Shown: positions 16,142 through 24,158 of the stretch, piece by piece
How the letters are laid out: each line of letters begins with the position of its first letter
Numbering within the stretch: the first letter of the stretch is position 1
Source of the DNA: an uncultured Roseburia sp.
GTDB taxonomy: Bacteria; Bacillota; Clostridia; Lachnospirales; Lachnospiraceae
Assembly (NCBI GenBank): GCA_947652855.1
Contig: CANTEO010000021.1
Location: 1-39,058, forward strand
Length of the DNA: 39,058 nt
Direction of reading: 5' to 3'
The notes under the pieces: model-generated
Database searches by the model: none
What the model was told of the DNA's origin: nothing
What the model saw: the letters and a program-made list of their open reading frames with translations, nothing else
Program-made: the position numbers and the translations under genes

Positions 16142-17320
16142 TCAGGGGTTGTCCTGCTTGTATTGCTCGACAAGCTTTTGAATTCGCTTATAGGGATCCA
16201 GCAGATCGCTGATGGATACGTCGTGGTTTAAGGTGTCGATGATATAAGCGATGTATTTGCTCATGTCGCAGTTAATGTAATATGGCTTTTTCAGAAGGGC
16301 TTCGTCCTGATAGGTTAAGTTCGTCGTTAAGAGCCGATAAATAATGCCCTCTTCATAAGCCTTGTCGAATTTCTCCAGCCCGTTCGTAAAGAGGCCGAAT
16401 GTCGCGATCATGAAGATGCGGTTGGCCTTACGCTTTTTCAGCTCGGTCGCCACGTCGATCATGCTGTCGCCTGAGGAAATCATGTCATCAATAATCAGCA
16501 CGTCTTTCCCTTCCACAGAGGAGCCTAAAAATTCATGGGCGACGATGGGGTTCCTTCCATCCACTACTTTGCTGTAATCGCGCCGTTTATAAAACATTCC
16601 CATGTCAAGCCCAAGCACATTGGCGAGGTAAACCGCGCGGTTCGTCCCGCCCTCATCCGGGCTTATGACCATCATATGGTCATTGTCAATCGTTAGGCCG
16701 CTTACGCTGGTTAAGATGCCCTTGATAAACTGATAGGCGGGCTGCACAGTGTCAAAGCCTTTTAACGGAATGGCGTTCTGCACCCTGGGGTCATGCGCGT
16801 CAAACGTGATGATGTTGTCTACGCCCATATTCACTAAGTCCTGAAGCGCCAAAGCGCAGTCCAAGGATTCTCTCGCAGTGCGTTTATGCTGTCGGCTTTC
16901 ATACAGGAACGGAATGATCACCGTGATCCGCCTCGCTTTTCCTCCCACAGCGGCGATGACGCGCTTCAAATCGGAAAAATGATCGTCCGGGGACATCTGG
17001 TTTGTGTGTCCGCACAGTGAATAGGTCAGATGGTGGTTCGTGACGTCAACCATCAGGTACAGGTCGTATCCGCGGACCGATTCTTTGATGACGCCTTTTG
17101 CCTCGCCGCTGCCAAAGCGCGGGCAGGACGCCTCTACGATGTATGTGTCCCGGATATAATTATTGAGCGTCACGTTGTCCGGGAGCGTGTGTTCTCGCCT
17201 GGCCCTCCATTCGGCCAGAAACTGATCCACCTTCTGTCCCATTTCGCAGAAGCTTTCCAGTGGGATTAAGCCTAGCGTCCCGGCCGGGAGCGTCTGTAAT
17301 AATAGTTCATCGTTTGCCAT
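16142..17320 (-). CDS. prs: Ribose-phosphate pyrophosphokinase (PRPP synthase)
   Basis: Encodes about 392 residues. The enzyme makes phosphoribosyl pyrophosphate from ribose-5-phosphate and ATP for purine, pyrimidine, histidine and NAD synthesis. The start at 17320 is preferred because GGAGG lies 6 bases upstream; the longer frame would run into the upstream gene. The PRPP-binding loop VLIIDDMISSGDSM lies near residues 272-285. The ATP-side segment includes YESRQHKRTARES (about 138). At about 390 residues it is longer than the classical 315-residue Prs, with extra N-terminal residues; I believe such long forms occur in Clostridia. It is the last gene of the dnaD-dnaI-prs transcript, 35 bases after the loader gene. 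Confidence 0.87.
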   Translation of the reverse strand: MANDELLLQTLPAGTLGLIPLESFCEMGQKVDQFLAEWRARREHTLPDNVTLNNYIRDTYIVEASCPRFGSGEAKGVIKESVRGYDLYLMVDVTNHHLTYSLCGHTNQMSPDDHFSDLKRVIAAVGGKARRITVIIPFLYESRQHKRTARESLDCALALQDLVNMGVDNIITFDAHDPRVQNAIPLKGFDTVQPAYQFIKGILTSVSGLTIDNDHMMVISPDEGGTNRAVYLANVLGLDMGMFYKRRDYSKVVDGRNPIVAHEFLGSSVEGKDVLIIDDMISSGDSMIDVATELKKRKANRIFMIATFGLFTNGLEKFDKAYEEGIIYRLLTTNLTYQDEALLKKPYYINCDMSKYIAYIIDTLNHDVSISDLLDPYKRIQKLVEQYKQDNP

Positions 17321-17355
17321 GATCTTCCTCCATGATGTATTAGATAAAATGATAG

Positions 17356-18342
17356 TTACCGAAGCTTTTTTTGGATGCGGATATCGTCCCCAAACAGCTT
17401 TAACATAGTGAAGCTGCTGGAGATCCTGGAAAAGGTCCGCTCCGAATAGATTTCCGCGATTTGGCTTAAGGTTAAGTTCGTCGAGATTATCGTGGATCTC
17501 CTGCGCAGGATGCGTTCGTTTAAACACAGAAACAATTGAGAAATCGTAAAGGAATTTGGCATTTCCGTGCCAAGGTCGTCAATGATCAAAAGGTCGCAGT
17601 CGAAAACGTTTTGATGGGAGGCGATGATGTCCTCTTCCGTATCCCTGTGAAATGTATTTTTCGCAAATATGTCAAATAGCTGGAACGCCGTAAAATAAAT
17701 GACGGAATGCCCCGTGTCCAAAAGCTCTTTTGCGACGCAGTTGGAAAGGAAGGTTTTGCCCACGCCCGTGTCCCCATAGAAAAACAGATTAGAAAATTTG
17801 TAGTCAAACTCCTGGATAAATTTTTTGCTGTCTTTCACTGCATTTTGCATGGTTTCCAGGGAAGTGAGGCCAGTCGAGGGATTTTTTTGCGAATCAGAGT
17901 AATAGTCATAGGAAAAATTCTCAAAATTCTCGTCTTTTAAAATGCTGCGGATGTTGGATTGGGTATATACAAGGTCAATGGCGCGCTGCTTGAAGCAGTG
18001 GCACCGCTCGTTCCCTATATAGCCCGTGTCCTTGCAGTCCCTGCACTCATAGTCCGGCTCAAAATACTGTTCAGAATAGCCTAGCTTGCCTAAAATCTCA
18101 AGGCGCTGCTTTTTGTACTCAGTAAGCTGCCCGCGCAGCTTTGGGAGCGCCGTGACGTCACCGCTTAGCAGTTTTTTTGCCTGTACGAGAGAGCAGGAGG
18201 AGACGGCGTCTTCGATTTTCTTTAGGCGCGGCTCCTTTTCATAGACTTCTTTTATGCGTTTGTCCACCAGGCGCCGCCGGCGCAGCAGCTTGGCGTTGTA
18301 CTCGCGTATAATGATATCGTATTGCGAATTGCTTAACGGCAT
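17356..18342 (-). CDS. dnaI: DnaI/DnaC-like replicative helicase loader (AAA+ ATPase)
   Basis: Encodes 328 residues. Such proteins bind the replicative helicase and load it on DNA during initiation or fork restart. The N-terminal part is helical and charged. A likely zinc site follows (CRDCKDTGYIGNERCHC, about residues 96-112), as in Bacillus DnaI. The AAA+ domain has Walker A GDTGVGKTF (about 186) and Walker B DLLIIDDLGTE (about 248). A GGGGAG site is placed 8 bases before the ATG. It lies 20 bases after the DnaD-type gene, matching the dnaB/dnaD-dnaI pairing known from Firmicutes. IstB-type transposition ATPases are the alternative, but the zinc motif and neighbours favour the loader. Confidence 0.87.
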   Translation of the reverse strand: MPLSNSQYDIIIREYNAKLLRRRRLVDKRIKEVYEKEPRLKKIEDAVSSCSLVQAKKLLSGDVTALPKLRGQLTEYKKQRLEILGKLGYSEQYFEPDYECRDCKDTGYIGNERCHCFKQRAIDLVYTQSNIRSILKDENFENFSYDYYSDSQKNPSTGLTSLETMQNAVKDSKKFIQEFDYKFSNLFFYGDTGVGKTFLSNCVAKELLDTGHSVIYFTAFQLFDIFAKNTFHRDTEEDIIASHQNVFDCDLLIIDDLGTEMPNSFTISQLFLCLNERILRRRSTIISTNLTLSQIAEIYSERTFSRISSSFTMLKLFGDDIRIQKKLR

Positions 18343-18362
18343 ATTGTCATCTCCCCATTCAT

Positions 18363-19433
18363 TTAATGCGTTGTGTTTAAGAGTTGTTTTTCCAATTGAT
18401 CATAATTGTAAGAGCGCTGCGGAAAATTGTGAAAGCGCCCCGATGTCTGGACGCGCTGCGCAGCCTCCCTGGATTTGGCCCTGGAGCGGGATTTTTGGCG
18501 CTCCGTGTCCAGCTTTATGATGTCGTTTATCGTATGTACGTTCTGTTTGTGCCAATTGGTCAATATGCTGTCGGCATATTCAAAGCTTGGCTTTCCGGTT
18601 GCGTGGATGGTCCTTTTGCAAGCTTCTTTGACGATATCCATAGACAGCGCGTAAGAGCCTGTCCATTTTTGTATGGCCTTAAGCTCCGATGAGATCAGGT
18701 TGCGCCCGCTGATGCCGAACGCCTTCATGACGGCGTAAGCGTCTTTCTGGTGCGCGCTGTGCTCTTTCCTCGCCTGCGCGACGGACGTGATGTTTTGCTC
18801 CGCCCAGGAAAGCGCCACCTTCTCCATGTAACGAAGGCTTGTGTGGCCGTTGCTGATGCATGTCTCAATCAAATATTCGATCAAATCTGTAGAAAAACGC
18901 AGCTTGTCGTACCAGTACAGGATGGTGCGGATATCCGTTGCGTTTAACGTCCTGCCCAGGTAATTTTCCGTAATGAACAGGATCTCCTGAACGGACTCGT
19001 CATCCCGGAACGCGTCAATCTGCTCGGGCGTATAGTCTTTTTTGTTTTCTTTTGGCGCAGCCTTAGGCGTCCCCTCAATTTTTGGGCAATTGGCCGAAGC
19101 GTCGGGCATGGGAGCCTCTTCCGGCGTAAAAGGCGCGCCTGGAAATGCCAGCGAGATGGACGCGACTTCGTCTACGGCGTCGTATTCCAGATGCAGCAGG
19201 CACATTTTCTCCCAATAGGAAAGCGCGCGCAGAATGTCCTTTTCCGTATGCTCAAAAATATCTGCAAGCTCGGAAATGGAGCAGCTTTGCCTGTTCTGCC
19301 CCATGCATCGGAGCAGATATAGATATATTTTCACGTATTCCCCATTTGCGTTTGTCATATACTTGTCTATGAAGATATTTGGAACGCTGGTGGAAGATAA
19401 TAAACCGCTGCCGTCTAGTGTAATGTTAGCCAT
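18363..19433 (-). CDS. DnaD-domain replication initiation/restart protein
   Basis: Encodes about 356 residues. The start at 19433 has GAGAGGG 7 bases upstream. The N-terminus holds a winged-helix-like region (IFIDKYMTNANGEYVKIYLYLLRCMG and SISELADIFEHTEKDILRALSYWEKMCLL, about residues 18-80), typical of DnaD/DnaB proteins. Two helical DnaD-type segments follow: one near ILYWYDKLRFSTDLIEYLIETCISNG, another near IQKWTGSYALSMDIVKEACKRTI with the YADSILTNWHKQNV motif near residue 300. The C-terminus is basic (RQKSRSRAKSR). In Firmicutes such proteins bridge DnaA or PriA to the helicase loader, which is the next gene. DnaA boxes lie upstream of its promoter. Confidence 0.85.
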   Translation of the reverse strand: MANITLDGSGLLSSTSVPNIFIDKYMTNANGEYVKIYLYLLRCMGQNRQSCSISELADIFEHTEKDILRALSYWEKMCLLHLEYDAVDEVASISLAFPGAPFTPEEAPMPDASANCPKIEGTPKAAPKENKKDYTPEQIDAFRDDESVQEILFITENYLGRTLNATDIRTILYWYDKLRFSTDLIEYLIETCISNGHTSLRYMEKVALSWAEQNITSVAQARKEHSAHQKDAYAVMKAFGISGRNLISSELKAIQKWTGSYALSMDIVKEACKRTIHATGKPSFEYADSILTNWHKQNVHTINDIIKLDTERQKSRSRAKSREAAQRVQTSGRFHNFPQRSYNYDQLEKQLLNTTH

Positions 19434-19481
19434 AGTATTGCCCTCTCTCCCGTGAATTGTAACATCAAAAACTGTTTTCAA

Positions 19482-19510
19482 ATTATAACACGGGTTTTTG
19501 AAATTGAAAA
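19482..19510 (-). promoter_or_regulatory. Promoter of the dnaD-dnaI-prs operon
   Basis: On the minus strand: TTTTCA (19505-19510), 17-base spacer, TATAAT (19482-19487), about 50 bases before the start codon. Confidence 0.65.
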
Positions 19511-19556
19511 GGGTTATTTTTACCACAAATCCAGTAAAATCAAGGGATTGGGCAAG

Positions 19557-19574
19557 TGTGGACAATGTGGATAA
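19557..19574 (-). promoter_or_regulatory. Tandem DnaA boxes, pair 1
   Basis: Two abutting 9-mers on the plus strand: TGTGGACAA (one mismatch) at 19557-19565 and TGTGGATAA at 19566-19574. The second is the exact complement of the DnaA consensus TTATCCACA. The pair lies about 47 bases upstream of the -35 of the replication operon. Confidence 0.65.
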
Positions 19575-19667
19575 TCTGACGCCAAAGGGGTGTGGGGGCA
19601 GGGAGAATCAGGAAAATCCGATGGAAAAAAATCCACATAGGAAATGTTCATAAATGAACGCTTCTTA

Positions 19668-19685
19668 TGTGGATAATGTGGATAA
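19668..19685 (-). promoter_or_regulatory. Tandem DnaA boxes, pair 2
   Basis: Two perfect, directly abutting TGTGGATAA 9-mers at 19668-19676 and 19677-19685, ending one base before the murC stop codon. Same orientation as pair 1. Confidence 0.7.
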
Positions 19686-19686
19686 C

Positions 19687-21069
19687 TTAGTGCATAAGTA
19701 GGCCTTCCCCGATTTTAACGACATCTCCCGCCCCCATAGTTATCAACAGGTCAGAGTTCAAACAATTTTTTTTCAAATATGCCTCAATTTCAGAAAAAGC
19801 AGGAAAATACCTGACGTTTGCGCCCAGTTCCTTTAAGCGTTCCTCAAGGTCACGTGAGCTTATCCCTAAGGTATTGGTCTCTCTGGCGGCGTAAATGTCG
19901 GTCAGGATGATTTCGTCCGCTAAGGAGAGCGCCTTTGCGAATTCATTGAGGAATGCTTTCGTCCGGGTGTAGGTATGCGGCTGAAACACGCAGATTAGGC
20001 GGCGGTGCGCAAGGTTTTTTGCTGCGGTCAGCGTGGCCTCAATCTCAGTCGGGTGGTGAGCATAGTCGTCAATGACGGTGACGCCCGGCTCAAACGTCCC
20101 TTTGAGCTCAAATCTGCGGTTCGCGCCCTCGAAATTTTTTAAGCCGTCCGCAACAGCCTGCGGCGGCAGCCGGAACTCCAGGGCTGCAGCCGCGGCGGCA
20201 AGGGCGTTTAAGACATTGTGCATGCCAGGGACGGCAAGGGAAACCGAGGTTACGGCCTCCTGCCCGTGCAGGATGGTGAACGTCGCGCAGCCATTTTCAT
20301 CAAAAGAAATGCCTGCGGGGCGATAGTCATTGGAATCCGATAAGCCATAGGTGACGACAGGGACGCAAAGGCCCTCCGTGAGTTCCCCGTAATGCTCGAT
20401 CTCTCCGTTTAGAATGAGCGCGCCTCCTGGGGCGGTGTTCCCTGCAAATTTCTGAAAGGAGCGCCGGATGTCCGCGAGGTCCTTGAAGAAATCCATATGG
20501 TCTTCCTCAATGTTTAAGATCAGGCTGTATTTTGGCCGGAAGTGCAGGAAGCTGTTGGTGTATTCACAGGCTTCCGTCAAAAAGAGGCCGGAATGCCCTA
20601 CCCGCGTGTTTCCCCCGATCGCCTTAAGGATTCCCCCTACGGATATGGTCGGATCCGTTTGCGCGGCGAGGAAGATCTGGCTTAACATGGAGGTGGTCGT
20701 CGTCTTGCCATGGGTACCGGCCACGGCAAACGAGTCGGGGTAATGCGCCATGACCTGCCCTAAAAGCTGTGCGCGCGTCAAAAGCGGGATGCCGGCCTCC
20801 TTTGCGGCCATAAGCTCCGGATTGCCCTCTTGAATTGCCGCGGTATACACCGCCGCGTCAATGCCATCCGTAATATTTGCGGCGGACTGAGGGCATAAGA
20901 TGCGCGCCCCTTTTGAGGAGAGCCGCCTTGTCAGCGCCGTTTCCTGCCGGTCGGATCCAGAGACAGTGAAGCCCTCCTCCAAAAGGATTTCAGCAAGGCC
21001 GCTCATGCTGACCCCCCCAATGCCGATAAAATGGATATGAATGGGATGCTCGAAATTGATTTGATACAT
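19687..21069 (-). CDS. murC: UDP-N-acetylmuramate--L-alanine ligase
   Basis: Encodes 460 residues, the usual length. MurC adds L-alanine to UDP-MurNAc in the cytoplasm, the first amino-acid step of peptidoglycan synthesis. The N-terminal Rossmann-type motif IHFIGIGGVSMSGLAEIL is diagnostic. The ATP loop GTHGKTTTTSML lies near residue 115. The central motif EACEYTNSFLHFRP and the later DDYAHHPTEIEATL motif (about 330) are intact. The ribosome site is weak (GGACTGG, about 9 bases upstream). The promoter at 21119-21146 lies close upstream. It is followed after 253 bases by the replication operon on the same strand. Confidence 0.95.
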   Translation of the reverse strand: MYQINFEHPIHIHFIGIGGVSMSGLAEILLEEGFTVSGSDRQETALTRRLSSKGARILCPQSAANITDGIDAAVYTAAIQEGNPELMAAKEAGIPLLTRAQLLGQVMAHYPDSFAVAGTHGKTTTTSMLSQIFLAAQTDPTISVGGILKAIGGNTRVGHSGLFLTEACEYTNSFLHFRPKYSLILNIEEDHMDFFKDLADIRRSFQKFAGNTAPGGALILNGEIEHYGELTEGLCVPVVTYGLSDSNDYRPAGISFDENGCATFTILHGQEAVTSVSLAVPGMHNVLNALAAAAAALEFRLPPQAVADGLKNFEGANRRFELKGTFEPGVTVIDDYAHHPTEIEATLTAAKNLAHRRLICVFQPHTYTRTKAFLNEFAKALSLADEIILTDIYAARETNTLGISSRDLEERLKELGANVRYFPAFSEIEAYLKKNCLNSDLLITMGAGDVVKIGEGLLMH

Positions 21070-21118
21070 GATTTTTACCAGTCCAATCTTTGATATTTGA
21101 TTTGATATCTTCTATAAT

Positions 21119-21146
21119 ATTATAACCAACCATTTATATTTTGCAA
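21119..21146 (-). promoter_or_regulatory. Promoter of murC
   Basis: On the minus strand: TTGCAA (21141-21146), 16-base spacer, TATAAT (21119-21124), about 50 bases before the start codon. Confidence 0.65.
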
Positions 21147-21179
21147 ATTCGTTAATTTTTACAAAAAATTACAAAAATG

Positions 21180-21188
21180 TGTGGATAA
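21180..21188 (-). promoter_or_regulatory. Single DnaA box between murC and glgC
   Basis: A perfect TGTGGATAA lies between the divergent murC and glgC promoters, 13 bases before the glgC -35. Confidence 0.5.
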
Positions 21189-21201
21189 GTTGTTAAATAT
21201 G

Positions 21202-21230
21202 TTGTGAAAAAAATTTAAGTATGATATAAT
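21202..21230 (+). promoter_or_regulatory. Promoter of glgC
   Basis: TTGTGA (21202-21207), 17-base spacer, TATAAT (21225-21230), about 40 bases before the start codon at 21272. Confidence 0.65.
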
Positions 21231-21271
21231 TTCTATATCAATAGAATGAAAGTTGACGAGAGGTGAGTGAT

Positions 21272-22546
21272 ATGATTCGAAAAGAGATGATAGCAATGCT
21301 ATTAGCGGGCGGGCAGGGAAGCCGGCTCGGGGTGTTGACGGCCAATGTGGCGAAGCCGGCAGTGGCTTTTGGCGGTAAATACCGTATTATTGATTTCCCA
21401 TTGAGCAACTGCATTAATTCTGGAATTGATACAGTGGGCGTGCTGACGCAGTATCAGCCGCTGCAGCTGAACTCCCATATTGGCATAGGCATACCGTGGG
21501 ATCTGGATCGTAATCATGGGGGAGTGACTGTCTTGCCCCCATATGAGAAAAATGACAGCAGCGAATGGTATTCCGGGACGGCGAACGCGATTTATCAGAA
21601 TTTAAGCTATATTGAAAGCTATGACCCGGAATATGTCCTGATTCTTTCGGGAGACCATATCTATAAAATGGATTATGAAGTGATGCTTGACTTCCATAAG
21701 GAAAATAAGGCGGACGTCACGATTGCCGCCATGCCGGTTCCGATCGAAGAAGCCAGCCGTTTTGGAATTGTGATCACGGATGATGACCGGAAGATATTAG
21801 AATTTGAGGAGAAGCCCAAAAACCCAAGGAGCAACCTGGCCTCTATGGGCATTTATATTTTTACCTGGAGCGTGTTAAGGGAGGCGCTTATCGCCAAGAA
21901 GGATCAGAGCAACTGTGATTTTGGCAAGCATATCATCCCTTATTGCCATGAAGGGGGGAAGAGGCTGTTTGCCTATGAGTACAACGGATACTGGAAGGAT
22001 GTCGGGACGTTAGGCTCATACTGGGAGGCGAACATGGAATTGGTGGATCTGATTCCGGTGTTTAACCTCTATGAAGAATATTGGAAGATTTATACCAGGA
22101 CGGACAATGTGGAGCCGCAGTATGTATCCGAAGATTCCGTCATAGAGAAGAGCATCATCGGCGAAGGGACGGAAATTTATGGCGAAGTGCATAATTCCGT
22201 GATCGGGGCCGGGGTCGTCATTGGCAAGGGGACCGTGGTGCGCGATTCCATTATTATGAAAGACACGAGGATTGGCGGCGGCGGCTCAATCAATAAGGCC
22301 ATTATCGCCGAGAACTGTGAGATTGGCGATTCGGTTGAGATGGGCATTGGGGAAGAGGCAAAGAGCAAGCTGCACGAGGAGATTTATGCGTTTGGCCTGG
22401 TGACAGTCGGCGAGAACACCAAAGTGCCGTCGAATGTGAAGATTGGAAAGAACACGGCGATTTCCGGCGCGACGAATACGGAAGACTATCCGGGGGGGAT
22501 GCTTGCCGGAGGAGAATATATAATTAAGGCAGGTGAGGGTAAATGA
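21272..22546 (+). CDS. glgC: Glucose-1-phosphate adenylyltransferase, catalytic subunit
   Basis: Encodes about 424 residues. It makes ADP-glucose from glucose-1-phosphate and ATP, the committed step of glycogen synthesis. GAGAGGTGAG precedes the ATG at 21272. The N-terminal nucleotidyltransferase domain has LLAGGQGSRLG (residues about 9-19), KPAVAFGGKYRIIDFPLSN and the SGDHIYKMDY metal/substrate motif (about 130). GIVITDD, EFEEKP and YWKDVGT (about 245) follow. The C-terminal part is a left-handed beta-helix with hexapeptide repeats (from about 295: VIEKSIIGEGTEIYG and onward). It overlaps glgD by four bases (ATGA), so the subunits are translationally coupled. Confidence 0.95.
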   Translation: MIRKEMIAMLLAGGQGSRLGVLTANVAKPAVAFGGKYRIIDFPLSNCINSGIDTVGVLTQYQPLQLNSHIGIGIPWDLDRNHGGVTVLPPYEKNDSSEWYSGTANAIYQNLSYIESYDPEYVLILSGDHIYKMDYEVMLDFHKENKADVTIAAMPVPIEEASRFGIVITDDDRKILEFEEKPKNPRSNLASMGIYIFTWSVLREALIAKKDQSNCDFGKHIIPYCHEGGKRLFAYEYNGYWKDVGTLGSYWEANMELVDLIPVFNLYEEYWKIYTRTDNVEPQYVSEDSVIEKSIIGEGTEIYGEVHNSVIGAGVVIGKGTVVRDSIIMKDTRIGGGGSINKAIIAENCEIGDSVEMGIGEEAKSKLHEEIYAFGLVTVGENTKVPSNVKIGKNTAISGATNTEDYPGGMLAGGEYIIKAGEGK

Positions 22547-23661
22547 AAGCATTAGGAATCATTCTTGCGGGCGGGAACAGCAGCCGTATGCAGGAGCTTA
22601 CGAGCAACCGTGCAGTCTCAGCGATGCCGGTGGGGGGAAGCTACCGGTGCATTGATTTTGCATTGAGCAACATGAGCAGCTCCCATATCCACACTGTGGC
22701 GGTATTGACGCAGTACAACGCAAGGTCGTTAAATGAGCATTTAAGCTCTTCCAAATGGTGGGATTTTGGAAGAAAGCAAGGAGGGCTATTTACATTTACG
22801 CCAACCGTCACAGCGTCGAACAACTGGTGGTATCGTGGAACCGCGGATGCAATGTACCAAAACATTGACTTCCTGCGGCGGCGGCATGAGCCGTATGTCA
22901 TCATCACCAGCGGCGACTGCGTGTACAAGGTGGATTTCGATGAGCTTTTGGATTACCATATCGAAAAGAAGGCAGACATTACCATTGTATGCAAGGATTT
23001 GCCGTCCGGGACGGACGCGAGCCGCTATGGGGTTGTCCGCATGAACGAAGATTCCAGGATTGTGGAGTTTGAGGAGAAGCCGATGATGGCGAATTCCAAT
23101 ACAGTCTCCACGGGCATCTATATCATCCGCAGGCGTCAGCTGATTGAGATGTTAGAGCGCTGCGCTCAGGAGGAGCGGTATGATTTCGTGAAAGACATTT
23201 TGATCCGTTATAAGAACTTAAAGCGGATCTATGGATATAAGCTGAAGACGTATTGGAGCAACATTGCGTCCATTGAAACTTATTATCAGACGAATATGGA
23301 TTTCTTGAAGCCGGAAGTGAGGAAATTCTTCTTCCGCGACGAGCCTAAGATCGCCACGAAGGTGGATGACCTTCCGCCGGCGAAATACAATGAAGGCTCT
23401 GACGTGCGCAACAGCTTGGTGGCAAGCGGCTGCATCATCAACAGCAAAGTCGAGAATTCGATTCTGTTTAAGAAAGTATTCATTGGGAAGAACTGCGTCA
23501 TCAAAAATTCCATTATCTTGAATGACGTTTATATTGGAGACAACACGCATATCGAGAACTGCATTGTGGAGAGCCGCAACACGTTACGGGCGAACACCTA
23601 TTATTCAGGCGACGGCGGCGTGAAGATTGTCTGTGAGGACAATGATCGGTATGTGATGTGA
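22543..23661 (+). CDS. glgD: Glucose-1-phosphate adenylyltransferase, GlgD subunit
   Basis: Encodes 372 residues, the regulatory partner found with GlgC in Firmicutes; in Bacillus and Geobacillus GlgD has little or no activity alone and raises that of GlgC. The N-terminal motif is ILAGGNSSRMQELT, where GlgC has GGQGSRLG, a typical GlgD divergence. The metal motif SGDCVYKVDFDELL replaces SGDHIYKMDY, with Cys at the His position. YWSNIASIETYY replaces YWKDVGT. The C-terminal beta-helix (VENSILFKKVFIGKNCVIKNSII) is shorter than in GlgC. Start ATG 22543 overlaps the glgC stop. Confidence 0.93.
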   Translation: MKALGIILAGGNSSRMQELTSNRAVSAMPVGGSYRCIDFALSNMSSSHIHTVAVLTQYNARSLNEHLSSSKWWDFGRKQGGLFTFTPTVTASNNWWYRGTADAMYQNIDFLRRRHEPYVIITSGDCVYKVDFDELLDYHIEKKADITIVCKDLPSGTDASRYGVVRMNEDSRIVEFEEKPMMANSNTVSTGIYIIRRRQLIEMLERCAQEERYDFVKDILIRYKNLKRIYGYKLKTYWSNIASIETYYQTNMDFLKPEVRKFFFRDEPKIATKVDDLPPAKYNEGSDVRNSLVASGCIINSKVENSILFKKVFIGKNCVIKNSIILNDVYIGDNTHIENCIVESRNTLRANTYYSGDGGVKIVCEDNDRYVM

Positions 23662-23710
23662 CGAAGGACATAGGAGAAGGTATTTTACGGCAAAAAGGGG
23701 GCATATGAAT

Positions 23711-23977
23711 ATGCAGATTACGGATATAAGGATTCGGAAGGTTGAGAAAGAAGGTAAGATGAGGGCCGTGGCATCTATTACCATTGATGAGGAATTTGTT
23801 GTCCATGATATTAAAGTCATTCAAGGGGATAAGGGGCTGTTTATTGCGATGCCGAGCCGCAAAACGAGCGACGGCGAGTATCGGGACATTGCGCATCCAA
23901 TCACTTCGGATGCCAGAGACCGCATCCAGAATTTGATTTTGGGACGGTATCAGGAAGAATTTCTCATGGAGAGCTAA
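23711..23977 (+). CDS. spoVG: SpoVG family regulator
   Basis: Encodes about 88 residues. SpoVG is a small site-specific nucleic-acid binding regulator, first known from spore cortex formation and septation control in Bacillus. The start at 23711 (MQITDIRIRK) is preferred over 23705 because GGGGG at 23697-23701 is 9 bases away from it and only 3 from the earlier ATG. Visible family features are the N-terminal strand ITDIRIRKV, FVVHDIKVIQGDKGLFIAMPS, and the helical end ITSDARDRIQNLILGRYQ. It begins 49 bases after glgD with no terminator between, so it may be read from the glgC promoter. Its own terminator follows. Confidence 0.93.
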   Translation: MQITDIRIRKVEKEGKMRAVASITIDEEFVVHDIKVIQGDKGLFIAMPSRKTSDGEYRDIAHPITSDARDRIQNLILGRYQEEFLMES

Positions 23978-24006
23978 ACAGAACGACAGAATAAGGGATG
24001 GGGCAT

Positions 24007-24040
24007 GCCGCCGCTGCAGCAGTTGCAGCGGCGGCTTTAT
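24007..24040 (+). terminator. Rho-independent terminator of spoVG
   Basis: A 12-bp perfect GC-rich stem (24007-24018 with 24024-24035) with a 5-base loop is followed by TTTATTGTGTTTT. Confidence 0.85.
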
Positions 24041-24087
24041 TGTGTTTTAGAGATGAAATTGGCAGATGCCTGATAGGCGAAATTGTT

Positions 24088-24115
24088 TTTACTTTCGCCC
24101 ATTTTGTGTTACAAT
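24088..24115 (+). promoter_or_regulatory. Probable promoter of pth-mfd
   Basis: TTTACT (24088-24093), 16-base spacer, TACAAT (24110-24115). A 7-bp dyad GGCGAAA/TTTCGCC (24076-24082, 24093-24099) overlaps the -35. Confidence 0.5.
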
Positions 24116-24158
24116 AAGCCATGCGCAGGCAGGAATAGTTTGATTGGAGGATGGGGCG

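Noticed and set aside
19434..19686. Possible chromosomal replication origin
   Set aside because: DnaA boxes are present but there is no clear long AT-rich unwinding tract and no dnaA or dnaN gene; a regulatory or titration site is more likely.
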